A DNA stretch of 13,887 bases. Source: an uncultured Rhodospirillaceae bacterium (GTDB taxonomy: Bacteria; Pseudomonadota; Alphaproteobacteria; Rhodospirillales; Casp-alpha2). Where the stretch lies: contig CAJWVP010000032.1 in assembly GCA_913048145.1 (NCBI GenBank), positions 1 through 13,887 on the forward strand. The letters are read 5' to 3'. Both the position numbers and the translations under genes were made by a program. Each line of letters begins with the position of its first letter. The stretch's first letter is position 1. The notes under the pieces are model-generated. The model searched no databases. It saw only the letters and a list, made by a program, of their open reading frames with translations, and was not told where the DNA came from. Of this stretch, positions 6,807 through 13,887 are shown in pieces.

Positions 6807-7892
6807 ATGAATGATGTGTCTGAAGGACCGCTGAAGCGGGGGTGGACAACCGGTGCTTGTGCAGCGGCTGGTACACGTGCGGCTTTTACAGCACTTCTGG
6901 ATGGCGAGTTTCCTGATCCCGTGACGATTACGCTGCCCGGCGGTCAGTCGCCAAGCTTTCCCCTGGCGCGACACAGATTTGATGGCGATACGGCCGAAGT
7001 CTCTATCGTGAAGGATGCGGGCGATGACCCGGATGTGACGCATGGAGCGCTGGTAGTTGTGCGGGCACGTCTGGACCAGGCTGGCCGAGGCATTTCTTTT
7101 AAAGGAGGCGAAGGTGTTGGAACCGTGACCCGAGAGGGCTTAGTTCTTGATATCGGAGAGCCAGCAATCAATCCAGGGCCACGCAGGATGATCAAGGCGG
7201 AAATTGAAGATGTTGCGTCAGTCCACGGGGTGTCGGACGATGTCGAAATAGAGATATCCATCCCGGGCGGAGAAGAGCTCGCGCTCCGGACCTTGAACGG
7301 CCGGCTCGGGATCGTAGGCGGCTTGTCGGTACTTGGGACGTCGGGCGTCGTAATACCATTTTCCTGCTCGGCCTGGATCCATTCGATACACCGATCCATC
7401 GATGTTGCGCGCGCTGCCGGTATTCTGCATGCCGCAGCTTCGACCGGATCGACATCCGAACGGGCGGTTCAATCGATGTTCGACATGCCGGAAGAGGCGT
7501 TGATCGACATGGGTGACTTTGTCGGTGGAACTCTGAAGTACCTACGACGCCATCCGATACAGCGTCTAACCATCGCCGGCGGGTTTGCAAAACTCAGTAA
7601 GCTTGGCGCAGGGTTGCTCGATTTGCACTCGAAGCGCGGCAGCGTCGACCTTGATTGGTTGATCGGTGAAGTGGCGGCTGCAGGTGGCGCCGAATCTGTC
7701 ATAGAGCGTTTGAGTATTGCGGAAACGGCAGGGCAAGCGCTTCAAATCGCTCGCAAATTAGGGTTTCCGATTGCTAATCTGGTTGCCCAGAAAGCGCATG
7801 AGACCGCACTGGAACATGTGGCGCCTGAGACGGTCGTGGATGTGATGGTGTTTGACCGCCATGGCGATTTGGTCGGCCGGTCGGATGCCTAA
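6807..7892 (+). CDS. cbiD: Cobalt-precorrin-5B C1-methyltransferase CbiD
   Basis: A 361-residue CbiD-family protein, which methylates C1 of the corrin ring in the oxygen-independent route (the step done by CobF in the aerobic route). Recognised by the N-terminal RGWTTGACAAAGTRAA (11-26), the VKDAGDDPDVTHGA block, the segment GISFKGGEGVGTVTREGL followed by IGEPAINPGPRRMI, and GGLSVLGTSGVVIPFS in the middle. Length is normal. The start is ATG 6807; a TTG one codon earlier is less likely. No Shine-Dalgarno precedes it. It overlaps cobK by 8 nt, so these two form a plus-strand pair. Finding CbiD rather than CobF is a main reason to infer the early-cobalt pathway. Cytoplasmic; SAM binding is family knowledge, with no classical SAM motif to point to. 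Confidence 0.95.
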   Translation: MNDVSEGPLKRGWTTGACAAAGTRAAFTALLDGEFPDPVTITLPGGQSPSFPLARHRFDGDTAEVSIVKDAGDDPDVTHGALVVVRARLDQAGRGISFKGGEGVGTVTREGLVLDIGEPAINPGPRRMIKAEIEDVASVHGVSDDVEIEISIPGGEELALRTLNGRLGIVGGLSVLGTSGVVIPFSCSAWIHSIHRSIDVARAAGILHAAASTGSTSERAVQSMFDMPEEALIDMGDFVGGTLKYLRRHPIQRLTIAGGFAKLSKLGAGLLDLHSKRGSVDLDWLIGEVAAAGGAESVIERLSIAETAGQALQIARKLGFPIANLVAQKAHETALEHVAPETVVDVMVFDRHGDLVGRSDA

Positions 7893-8646
7893 TCCCATCA
7901 AAGTATTACTGCTCGGGGGTACGTCCGAAGCGCGGATGCTGGCGGCGCACCTAGACGGGGATGAACGATTTACCGTCGAAACATCTTTGGCGGGCGCTAC
8001 AGAGAATCCGTTGCCCGTGGAGGGTGAGAGTCGACGGGGCGGTTTTGGTGGTACGGTGGGATTGGTCGACTATTTGCGCGCCGTATGCGTCGATATCGTC
8101 ATAGATGGTACGCATTCGTTTGCGGCGACAATTTCCCGTAATGCAGCAGAGGCATGCGATCAGACGTGGACCGAACGGCTGGTCGTCCAGCGCCCAGCTT
8201 GGGAGAAGACTGAGGGCGATCATTGGTTGGAAGTGTCGAACGTCCCTGAGGCAGCCGAGGTGGTCGCGAAGCATGGATGTCGCGTGTTTCTCACGATCGG
8301 TCGACAAGATATCGCTGCCTTTTCCCTCTGTCGCGATGCTTGGTTTCTCATCCGCTCCATCGATCGGCCAAAACAAACGGCCGAGTTTGAAAACTATCAA
8401 CTTTTGCAGGCGCGTGGCCCCTTCGATTTTGCGTCGGAGAAGGCGCTTCTGGAAACCAACCGTATCGATCTGATTGTCTCGAAAAACAGCGGGGGTACGG
8501 AAACTTACGCGAAAATAGAGGCTGCGAGGGCTCTTGCGTTGCCGGTGGTTATGATTAGGCGTCCTGCACCGCCGGCTGGAACCGCCGTGCCTTCGGTTGA
8601 CGCAGCTTTGGCATGGCTCGATAGGCGCTATGCCGAAGTCTTCTGA
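7885..8646 (+). CDS. cobK: (Cobalt-)precorrin-6A reductase CobK/CbiJ
   Basis: A 253-residue NADPH-dependent reductase that reduces one double bond of precorrin-6A (or its cobalt form) to the 6B stage. Family motifs: LLLGGTSEARMLAAHL (8-23), DGTHSFAATISRNAAEAC (about 74-91), a FLTIGRQDIAAF stretch mid-protein, and QARGPFDF plus LIVSKNSGGTETYAKI in the C-terminal half, where a conserved Asn-Ser-Gly-Gly block lies. I chose ATG 7885 (MPNPIKVLLLGG), which overlaps the end of cbiD by 8 nt; an in-frame ATG at 7852 would add 11 residues inside cbiD and is less family-like. No clear Shine-Dalgarno, so translational coupling to cbiD is likely. Its last 19 nt overlap the facing cobM gene. In this early-cobalt gene set the cobalt-bound substrate (CbiJ activity) is more likely than metal-free. 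Confidence 0.94.
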   Translation: MPNPIKVLLLGGTSEARMLAAHLDGDERFTVETSLAGATENPLPVEGESRRGGFGGTVGLVDYLRAVCVDIVIDGTHSFAATISRNAAEACDQTWTERLVVQRPAWEKTEGDHWLEVSNVPEAAEVVAKHGCRVFLTIGRQDIAAFSLCRDAWFLIRSIDRPKQTAEFENYQLLQARGPFDFASEKALLETNRIDLIVSKNSGGTETYAKIEAARALALPVVMIRRPAPPAGTAVPSVDAALAWLDRRYAEVF

Positions 8647-9395
8647 TGACGGAACAGGTGCACGTGTCCCGCGGCATAAAGGCGGCTTTCCGATGCAGTC
8701 GCCGGTGACAACGCATGACCGACGAGGATTAGCGCGGTCCGTGTGATCTTTGCTTGACGTATTTGTTTGGCGATATCGGCCAATGTCCCGCGAAGGATTA
8801 ACTGGTCCGGCCAAGTCGCACGGTAGATAACGGCGACAGGACAGTCTTCGCCATAGGCAGGACTTAACGCTTCAACGACGGCGCGAATATTTCGAACCGA
8901 TAGGTGAATCGCCAACGTCGCGCGGCTTTGCGCCAAGGTGGCTAGGTCTTCACCTTCCGGCATGGCGGAGGATTTCATCGCTGTTCGGGTCAGGATGACA
9001 GTTTGGCTTACGTCGGGGAGCGTTAGTTCAGTTTGGAGAACCGCAGCCGCTGCCGCGAAAGCGGGTACACCCGGAACGATCTCATAAGGGATATCTAGGG
9101 CTTTAAGGCGGCTCATTTGCTCCCCGATGGCGCCGTAAATCGAAGGGTCGCCCGAATGGACGCGTGCGACGTGATGCCCAGCCGCATTTGCTGTTGCGAT
9201 TTGGTCGATAATTTCGTCGAGCGTAAGAGATGCTGTGTCGATCACGCTCGCATCCTTAGGTGCGGCCTCGATGATCTCCGTCGGGACGAGAGAGCCGGCG
9301 TAGAGGCAAACCGGACATGCCGAGATAAGGCTCTGCCCGCGTACCGTGATTAAGTCGGCTGCACCCGGCCCAGCGCCGATAAAATAGACGGTCAT
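8628..9395 (-). CDS. cobM: (Cobalt-)precorrin-4 C11-methyltransferase CobM/CbiF
   Basis: A 255-residue SAM-dependent methyltransferase that methylates C11. N-terminal VYFIGAGPGAADLIT (3-17), YAGSLVP (32-38), the CobM/CbiF signature HSGDPSIYGAIGEQM (80-94) and PGVPAFAAAAA mark it apart from the CobI/CobJ paralogues. ATG 9395 overlaps the cobJ stop as ATGA (9392-9395), and GAGGGGA lies 7 nt upstream (9403-9409), a good ribosome site. It is the last gene of the minus-strand operon. Its 3' end runs 19 nt into the end of cobK, and no terminator is visible in the overlap, so antisense read-through into cobK is possible. Confidence 0.95.
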   Translation of the reverse strand: MTVYFIGAGPGAADLITVRGQSLISACPVCLYAGSLVPTEIIEAAPKDASVIDTASLTLDEIIDQIATANAAGHHVARVHSGDPSIYGAIGEQMSRLKALDIPYEIVPGVPAFAAAAAVLQTELTLPDVSQTVILTRTAMKSSAMPEGEDLATLAQSRATLAIHLSVRNIRAVVEALSPAYGEDCPVAVIYRATWPDQLILRGTLADIAKQIRQAKITRTALILVGHALSPATASESRLYAAGHVHLFRHQKTSA

Positions 9396-11194
9396 TCACC
9401 TGTCCCCTCAACTTGCTTAGCCGCGTAACCGCGGGGTGTGTAGACCCAAACGCCTTCGGAACCCCGGTTTATGCGACGGGTCTCAGATGAGCCTACCAGG
9501 ACTAGGGTTGTCATATCGACGCCATCTGTCGACAGTTCGTCGAGAGATATCACACGAACGGCCTCATTTGGGCGACCCAAATTTCGAGCCAGGACGACGG
9601 GCGTGTTTTTTGGCCGATGCGAGAGCAGAATATCGCGTGCGGCCGGAAGCTGGGTGACGCGACGCTTGGAGACTGGGTTGTAGAATGCCACCACAAAATC
9701 TCCTTTAGCCGCCGCTTTGATCCGTCTCTCGATAATGGGCCATGGTGTGAGAAGGTCGGAGAGCGATATCGTGCAAAAATCGTGACCGAGAGGTGCTCCG
9801 ATCCGAGCAGCGGCGGCCTGCATTGCCGATATACCGGGCGCGACATCGATTAAAATACGACGCCAGCTAGCATGCGGCGTCTCTTCCAATATTTCAAACG
9901 CGAGAGCCGCCATCGCATAGATCCCCGCGTCGCCCGAACAGATTAGGGCAACCCGTCGACCTGTTGCTGCCAGCGCAAAAGCTTTCTGGACCCGGTCGCT
10001 TTCCGCGCCGATCTCGAAGGTGTGGATGTCGCCCGATAACGGAATGTCCTCAATTAAATTGAAATACGCTTTGAAGCCAATGATATCTTCAGCGTCGCGC
10101 AATCTCTGGGCAGCCTCGCCGCTGCGCCAGCCTTCTTGGCCGGGGCCAAGGCTGACAAGTGAAAGTCGGCCCCGCGGGGTTCCAGGGTGATCTTCGATTG
10201 GACCGGTTGCGCGGGCGATTGCACAGGTCGCACGGGGACTCTTTACCTTTGGAACAAGAAGCGCGCTCTCCATCCCTGCTGCAGCCAAAGCGGCCGCTTC
10301 TGCGACGCCGTGGGCGCCGACCTCGCGAAAAACCACCTCGGACGGGTTGGCGAGACGCGGCGTTTCCGCTTCGAGCGTATCTGGATCGAAAAACCGTAAA
10401 GGAACACTAACACTAGCCGCTGTCTCAGCGATCCCCGGTTCGTCCATTTTCAAGTCGATGGAGTAAATGCCGGCGATCGCCGTTCTTGGCAGGTTATTTG
10501 TCGCCAGAACTTGGGTGACGAGGTTCTTTATCTCATCTGCCGACGTATCGCGCTCGCAACCAATGCCAATTGCCAGATCGCGTTTGTAATAGACGAGATG
10601 GTCTGGACCACCCTCGGTCACTGTATCAGCCACTTCAATGATAAGATCACCCGACTTGGACAGTGGCAGATCGCTTTTTGTCACCCAGTCCGCAACACCG
10701 TGAACCTGGATATTGGCGCCGCCGAGCAGCCTTGCGAGAAAAGTGTTCGCATTCTCTGGATTGGAGAGAACCCAGCCGGATGGCGGATCATCCAATGCCA
10801 CGCCATACCGCCGGTCGCTGGTGGTGGTGATGGCGGATTGCCCGCCGAGTGTTTTGGACAGTTCCGTTGCGAGACGGTTGCCGCCCCGGTGTCCGCCCAG
10901 CAAGGGTATAACGATACCCCCGTCTTCAGAGACGGCGAGTACTGGAGGTTCCTCCCGTTTCGAATTGAAGACGGGCGCCAGCAATCGGATCAAAATTCCG
11001 GCGGCGCAAATACCGATGATCGTCCGACCATTTGTGAACAGGTTGCGAAGGGTCTCGCCTGTGTCGTCGAATTCGGTTCCGCCAGTGGTGCGACCTCGGC
11101 GCACGAAAATCTCTGACTCGGGCAAAGCAGCGCATATGCGCTTGGCGGTTTCTTGTCCATTTCTCGTGAGGACGATGATGGCGGGTTCATTCAT
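9392..11194 (-). CDS. cobJ: CbiG-CobJ fusion: cobalt-precorrin-5A hydrolase / precorrin-3B C17-methyltransferase
   Basis: A 600-residue two-enzyme protein. The N-terminal half is CbiG, which opens the delta-lactone made during ring contraction and releases acetaldehyde: GICAAGILIRLLAP (61-74), EDGGIVIPLLGGHRGGN (90-106) and the CbiG C-terminal domain from GIGCERDT (210-217) to about 335. The C-terminal half (about 343-598) is a CobJ/CbiH methyltransferase: LVSLGPGQEG (346-355), ICSGDAGIYAMA (418-429), VAPGISAMQAAAARIGAPLGHDFC, AFYNPVSKRR (503-512) and ARNLGRPNE (536-544). It methylates C17 and drives ring contraction. ATG 11194 is preferred because it forms an ATGA overlap with the cobI stop; a GTG at 11203 would add 3 residues. 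With CbiG fused on, and no CobG in view, the enzyme probably handles cobalt intermediates (CbiH activity). Confidence 0.94.
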   Translation of the reverse strand: MNEPAIIVLTRNGQETAKRICAALPESEIFVRRGRTTGGTEFDDTGETLRNLFTNGRTIIGICAAGILIRLLAPVFNSKREEPPVLAVSEDGGIVIPLLGGHRGGNRLATELSKTLGGQSAITTTSDRRYGVALDDPPSGWVLSNPENANTFLARLLGGANIQVHGVADWVTKSDLPLSKSGDLIIEVADTVTEGGPDHLVYYKRDLAIGIGCERDTSADEIKNLVTQVLATNNLPRTAIAGIYSIDLKMDEPGIAETAASVSVPLRFFDPDTLEAETPRLANPSEVVFREVGAHGVAEAAALAAAGMESALLVPKVKSPRATCAIARATGPIEDHPGTPRGRLSLVSLGPGQEGWRSGEAAQRLRDAEDIIGFKAYFNLIEDIPLSGDIHTFEIGAESDRVQKAFALAATGRRVALICSGDAGIYAMAALAFEILEETPHASWRRILIDVAPGISAMQAAAARIGAPLGHDFCTISLSDLLTPWPIIERRIKAAAKGDFVVAFYNPVSKRRVTQLPAARDILLSHRPKNTPVVLARNLGRPNEAVRVISLDELSTDGVDMTTLVLVGSSETRRINRGSEGVWVYTPRGYAAKQVEGTGE

Positions 11195-11898
11195 CGCAAC
11201 CACGCTTGCCCCCGCCGGTGCACGAGGATCATTGAGAAGTAGGGCGATGAACTGGGCTCGACGGCCGCGAGCGGGACCACCCTTTCGGCATCCATCGTTG
11301 CCCGTTCTATATAACGGGCGCGGTCCAGAAGGTTTAAGTCCGAGATGAGCGCACGGACACGTTCGAAGTGACGACCGAGTTTGATGATGGCTGCCGCATC
11401 AGTCGCATCCAGCTGTGCTTTTAGTTGAACGGAGGGAAGGGGTGCAGGCAGGATCGTTAGAATATCGTTCTGCGCAGCCAAGGGCGCGCCCAATACCGCT
11501 GCGCAGGCCATCGGCGATGAGACACCGGGAACGACTTCGACCGTGTGCCTTTCGGCCATTCGGGCAAAGAGATACATAAACGATCCATAGAAAAACGGAT
11601 CGCCCTCGCAGAGGACCGCCACGTCTTGTCCGTTGGCCAGATGCCGTTCCAGTTGCGTTGCTGCTTCCCCATAGACGGCATTGTCGGGGAACTTCGGTGC
11701 GGAGAGGGGCATGCGGATCACAATTTCGGTTTTTTCATCCGTCAGGTGCGGTGCCACGATTTGCCGAGCGAGACTGTCGCCCGTCTCCGGTGCCGGATAG
11801 GCGAGGACGGGCGCGGCTTGCAGGACCCGGTAACCTTTTAATGTAATGAGGTCCGGATCGCCGGGGCCGACACCGATGCCGTAAAGAGTACCGCTCAT
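11191..11898 (-). CDS. cobI: Precorrin-2 / cobalt-factor II C20-methyltransferase CobI/CbiL
   Basis: A 235-residue SAM-dependent methyltransferase that methylates C20, the first committed corrin-ring step after precorrin-2/factor II. Seen: LYGIGVGPGDPDLITLKGYR (5-24), YPAPETGDSLARQI (34-47), LCEGDPFFYGSFMYL (96-110), VVPGVSSPMACAA and a C-terminal FSMILVHRRG. The GPGDPDLITLKG opening and the EGDPFFYGS motif identify CobI/CbiL among the paralogues. Length is normal. ATG 11898 overlaps the cobL stop as ATGA (11895-11898), so the long upstream in-frame extension inside cobL is rejected. Coupled translation is expected because no strong Shine-Dalgarno is present. Confidence 0.95.
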   Translation of the reverse strand: MSGTLYGIGVGPGDPDLITLKGYRVLQAAPVLAYPAPETGDSLARQIVAPHLTDEKTEIVIRMPLSAPKFPDNAVYGEAATQLERHLANGQDVAVLCEGDPFFYGSFMYLFARMAERHTVEVVPGVSSPMACAAVLGAPLAAQNDILTILPAPLPSVQLKAQLDATDAAAIIKLGRHFERVRALISDLNLLDRARYIERATMDAERVVPLAAVEPSSSPYFSMILVHRRGQAWLR

Positions 11899-13103
11899 GG
11901 TTTTGCGCCCGAATATTGCGTGACGGTCATGGCGGGCCGCCAACCGGTAAAGCGGCCGACCGGCTCGGCGCGCTCGACCGAAACGCGGGTGAGTTCGCCG
12001 CCATAAGCTTCTCGCCAATCCATCAACCGGCGTTCGCCTTCAACCGTGACGACGTTTGCGACCAATCGGCCGCCTGAGCGTAACGCCGTCCATGATGCTT
12101 CGATTAAACCTCCGTTTGAAAGCCCGCCGCCGATGAAGATAGCGTCTGGGGCTGGTAATTCGGAGAAGGCGGTGGGCGCTCTGCCGGCGATGATGTGTAG
12201 GCCCGGCGTGCCAAGTGCTTCGGCATTCGCGGCAATTATCTGTACGCGGTCTGGATTACTTTCCATGGCAACGGCTTCGTTTCGGGGGTGCACGCGCATC
12301 CATTCGATTGCAACGGACCCACATCCCGCACCAACATCCCAAAGCATCTCGCCTGGCGTCGGACAAAGGGCGGCAAGTGTCATGGCCCGAACTTCGCGTT
12401 TCGTGAGTTGTCCGTCGTTAACGAACGCCTCGTCCGCCAAGCCTGGTATCCGGCTTCGAGATGTCGCGTCCGGGCCCGCGATACATTCGACAGCGACCGT
12501 GTTGAAGTCGTCCGTCTCGGCGCCAAGCCAATCAGCGGCCGTCGATTGCACTTTGCCCTCGGAGGCGCTGTCCATGCGTTCGAAGACGCTGATGCGGCTC
12601 TCGCTATAGCCCATGCCACAGAGAGCGTTGGCGATCTTCCCCGGCGTGCTGCCATCATCGGTCAGGATGAGCAGTTTCGCACCGGGTTGCACATAAGTGT
12701 TCAAGATCGAAAAGGCGCGGCCATGCAGCGTGAGACACTCGACTTCGTGCCGCGTCCAGCCGAGCCGCGCCGTGGCCATGGTAAATGCGGAGCGGCTGGG
12801 GACGATTGTGACTTCGTCAATATCGACGCCGCGCAGGATCGTCGTGCCGACGCCATAGTGCAGCGGATCGCCTGTCGCAAGAACGCAAACCCGACGGCCA
12901 CGTAGTTTTTCGATTTCGGGCAGCAATGTGCGAATCGGGCTTGGCCAAGTGAGTCGTTCGCGCCCATCTTCCGGTACCATGGCGAGATGGCGTGCGCCGC
13001 CGACGAAGACCTCGGCGTTATCGACGATGGCACGCGCAGCAGGCGTTAGGCCTTTGAGGCCGTCTTCGCTGATACCGATGATGGAGAGCCATTTCGCCTT
13101 CAT
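11895..13103 (-). CDS. cobL: Precorrin-6B C5,15-methyltransferase (decarboxylating) CobL / CbiE-CbiT fusion
   Basis: A 402-residue bifunctional protein: an N-terminal CbiE-type methyltransferase (about 5-210) and a C-terminal CbiT-type Rossmann methyltransferase/decarboxylase (about 230-395). Together they methylate C5 and C15 and decarboxylate the C12 acetate. The CbiE half shows IIGISEDGLKGLTPAAR (8-24), LATGDPLHYGVGTTI (75-89) and LHGRAFSILNTYVQPGAKL. The CbiT half shows FVNDGQLTKREVRA (227-240), the SAM motif DVGAGCGSVAIEWM (256-269), and IFIGGGLSNGGLIEA further on. ATG 13103 has AAGGA 9 nt upstream and begins 6 nt after the cobH stop. Downstream ATGA overlap with cobI. Length fits the fused CobL. 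Confidence 0.95.
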   Translation of the reverse strand: MKAKWLSIIGISEDGLKGLTPAARAIVDNAEVFVGGARHLAMVPEDGRERLTWPSPIRTLLPEIEKLRGRRVCVLATGDPLHYGVGTTILRGVDIDEVTIVPSRSAFTMATARLGWTRHEVECLTLHGRAFSILNTYVQPGAKLLILTDDGSTPGKIANALCGMGYSESRISVFERMDSASEGKVQSTAADWLGAETDDFNTVAVECIAGPDATSRSRIPGLADEAFVNDGQLTKREVRAMTLAALCPTPGEMLWDVGAGCGSVAIEWMRVHPRNEAVAMESNPDRVQIIAANAEALGTPGLHIIAGRAPTAFSELPAPDAIFIGGGLSNGGLIEASWTALRSGGRLVANVVTVEGERRLMDWREAYGGELTRVSVERAEPVGRFTGWRPAMTVTQYSGAKP

Positions 13104-13109
13104 CGCTGG

Positions 13110-13739
13110 TTATCCTTCCAGTGGCCCGGCGAGCGCGTTGACGGCTGCCGCTGCAAGCGCGCTGCCTCCGCGCCGTCCGCGCAAGGTTATAAAGGGCACG
13201 CCGTTGTCCGCCTCTATCAGGGCTTCCTTTGAATCGGCCGCACCTACGAAGCCGACGGGAAAGCCGAGGATGACTGCAGGCGGTGGAGCACCGTCGTTGA
13301 TCATCTCGAGGACACGAAACAGAGCTGTGGGTGCCGAGCCGATAGCGACGATTCCGCCGGTCCATGCGTCTGACAGTTTCTCGATCGCAACCGCCGAACG
13401 TGTCGTGTTGCGGCTTTTTGCCTCCTCGGCAAGGCCTTCGTCGCCAATAGCGCACAGAACGGGATTCGAGGCGGGCAATCGATGTCGAATGATGCCGGCG
13501 TCCAACATCCGCACATCAGTCACGATCGATTTACCGTCCGCCAAAGCTTTGCGGCCTGCCGAAACCAGGCCGTCCGAATAGGCGATATCCGATGCGATTT
13601 CAGGCATACCGCAGGCATGAACCAAACGAGTAACAATTTCCGCGATCTCGGTTGAAACCCGCGATAGGTCGGTCTCTTCGCGAACGATTGCAAAGGATTT
13701 TCGATATATTTCTTCCGGATTTCGGAGATAATCGGTCAT
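13110..13739 (-). CDS. cobH: Precorrin-8X / cobalt-precorrin-8 methylmutase CobH/CbiC
   Basis: A 209-residue mutase that moves the C11 methyl to C12, giving (hydrogeno)byrinic acid. Family motifs: PEEIYRKSFAIVREE (8-22), RLVHACGMPEIA (38-49) with His41 matching the active-site His (His43 in the well-studied CobH), DVRMLDAGIIRHRL (75-88) and GFPVGFVGAADSKEAL with RGRRGGSALAAAAVNAL at the C-terminus. Length is normal for the family. ATG 13739 (MTDYLRNPEEI) is preferred over an open upstream extension that overlaps the His-rich coding frame. There is no Shine-Dalgarno; the preceding gene stops 4 nt earlier, so coupling is likely. Confidence 0.96.
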   Translation of the reverse strand: MTDYLRNPEEIYRKSFAIVREETDLSRVSTEIAEIVTRLVHACGMPEIASDIAYSDGLVSAGRKALADGKSIVTDVRMLDAGIIRHRLPASNPVLCAIGDEGLAEEAKSRNTTRSAVAIEKLSDAWTGGIVAIGSAPTALFRVLEMINDGAPPPAVILGFPVGFVGAADSKEALIEADNGVPFITLRGRRGGSALAAAAVNALAGPLEG

Positions 13740-13743
13740 CGGT

Positions 13744-13887
13744 CTAATCTGTTTTAAGATCCGATTTTTCCATGCTGACCGGCCCCAGCGGGTGATCCGC
13801 ATGGGGATAAGGATGATGACCATGGTCATGATCGTGATCATCGTGATGACCGTGACTGTGCCCGTGATCGTGCGAATGACTGTGATG
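13744..13887 (-). CDS. Histidine-rich C-terminus of an upstream gene, possibly cobalt chelatase CbiX (5' end outside window)
   Basis: The frame is open to the right edge and ends at TAG (13744-13746), 47 codons in view. It holds 16 His in its first 32 residues (HHSHSHDHGHSHGHH, then Asp/His alternation), then PYPHADHPLGPVSMEK and a short polar end. Such a tail binds divalent metal ions. The stop is 4 nt before cobH, in the same operon. In B12 operons with the early-cobalt route, His-rich segments are known in CbiX-type sirohydrochlorin cobaltochelatases, and also in CobW-type GTPases and nickel/cobalt permeases. A CbiX role fits best because the window lacks any cobalt-insertion gene, but no catalytic part is visible, so the identity is inferred. 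The frame is supported by its His/Asp/Gly composition and its end exactly at the cobH boundary. Confidence 0.6.
   Translation of the reverse strand, partial: HHSHSHDHGHSHGHHDDHDHDHGHHPYPHADHPLGPVSMEKSDLKTD

Noticed and set aside
6750..7043. Upstream extension of the cobA reading frame by about 98 codons
   Set aside because: It would run antisense through the start of cbiD and adds no SUMT-like sequence. ATG 6749 gives the normal N-terminus.
10511..11348. Long plus-strand frames of 201 and 211 codons
   Set aside because: Both are shadows of the cobJ fusion gene on the minus strand and show no recognisable domain.
11899..12018. Upstream extension of cobI into cobL
   Set aside because: The extension lies inside the CbiT part of cobL. 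ATG 11898 fits the ATGA overlap and the family start MSGTLYGIGVGPGDP.
13740..13841. Upstream extension of cobH (frame starting MITIMTMVI)
   Set aside because: This overlaps the His-rich frame in another phase. The Met/Ile-rich translation is simply the His/Asp codon repeat read out of frame.
13755..13887. Short GTGATG/CATGGT-type repeats at the right edge as a DNA repeat array or CRISPR
   Set aside because: The periodicity comes from consecutive His/Asp/Gly codons on the minus strand. There are no equal-length spacers or conserved repeat units.

Overview
This window looks like chromosomal DNA from an alphaproteobacterium, possibly Rhodospirillales-like. The base composition is moderately GC-rich by eye, the B12 genes are alpha-type (cobA, cobB, cobC, cobH-L), and they are packed with 4-nt ATGA overlaps. 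The exact genus cannot be read from the sequence.

Layout. 2-676 (+) is the 3' part of a gamma-glutamyltransferase-family gene. 677-898 is an AT-rich spacer. 899-2629 (+) is a thiamine-diphosphate enzyme resembling acetolactate synthase, and it meets tail to tail (no gap) an SDR dehydrogenase at 2630-3463 (-). From 3566 to the right edge the window is a corrin-ring (vitamin B12) cluster in alternating blocks: cobC (+); cobA-cobB (-); cbiD-cobK (+); and a long minus-strand operon that enters from the right edge and runs [His-rich gene]-cobH-cobL-cobI-cobJ(CbiG-CobJ fusion)-cobM. No gene-free stretch exceeds 222 bases. I see no tRNA, rRNA, CRISPR array, insertion sequence or cobalamin riboswitch.

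How the genes work together. CobA makes precorrin-2 from uroporphyrinogen III. CobI, CobJ, CobM, CbiG, CbiD, CobK, CobL and CobH carry out the methylations, ring contraction, reduction, decarboxylation and methyl shift leading to (cob)yrinic acid. CobB amidates the a and c side chains, and CobC makes aminopropanol phosphate for the nucleotide loop. CbiG and CbiD are present while the oxygen-dependent CobG and CobF are not seen. I therefore infer that the early-cobalt (oxygen-independent) route operates, despite the 'cob' names. The His-rich protein fragment at the right edge would suit a cobalt chelatase (CbiX-like) or another cobalt-handling protein that feeds this route.

Most notable architecture. 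Three tail-to-tail junctions abut or overlap: stops back to back at 2627-2632, stops sharing TTAA at 4582-4585, and a 19-nt overlap at 8628-8646. The cobA/cbiD divergent gap is only 57 bp and shows no Shine-Dalgarno on either side. A small hairpin covers the cobC ribosome binding site.
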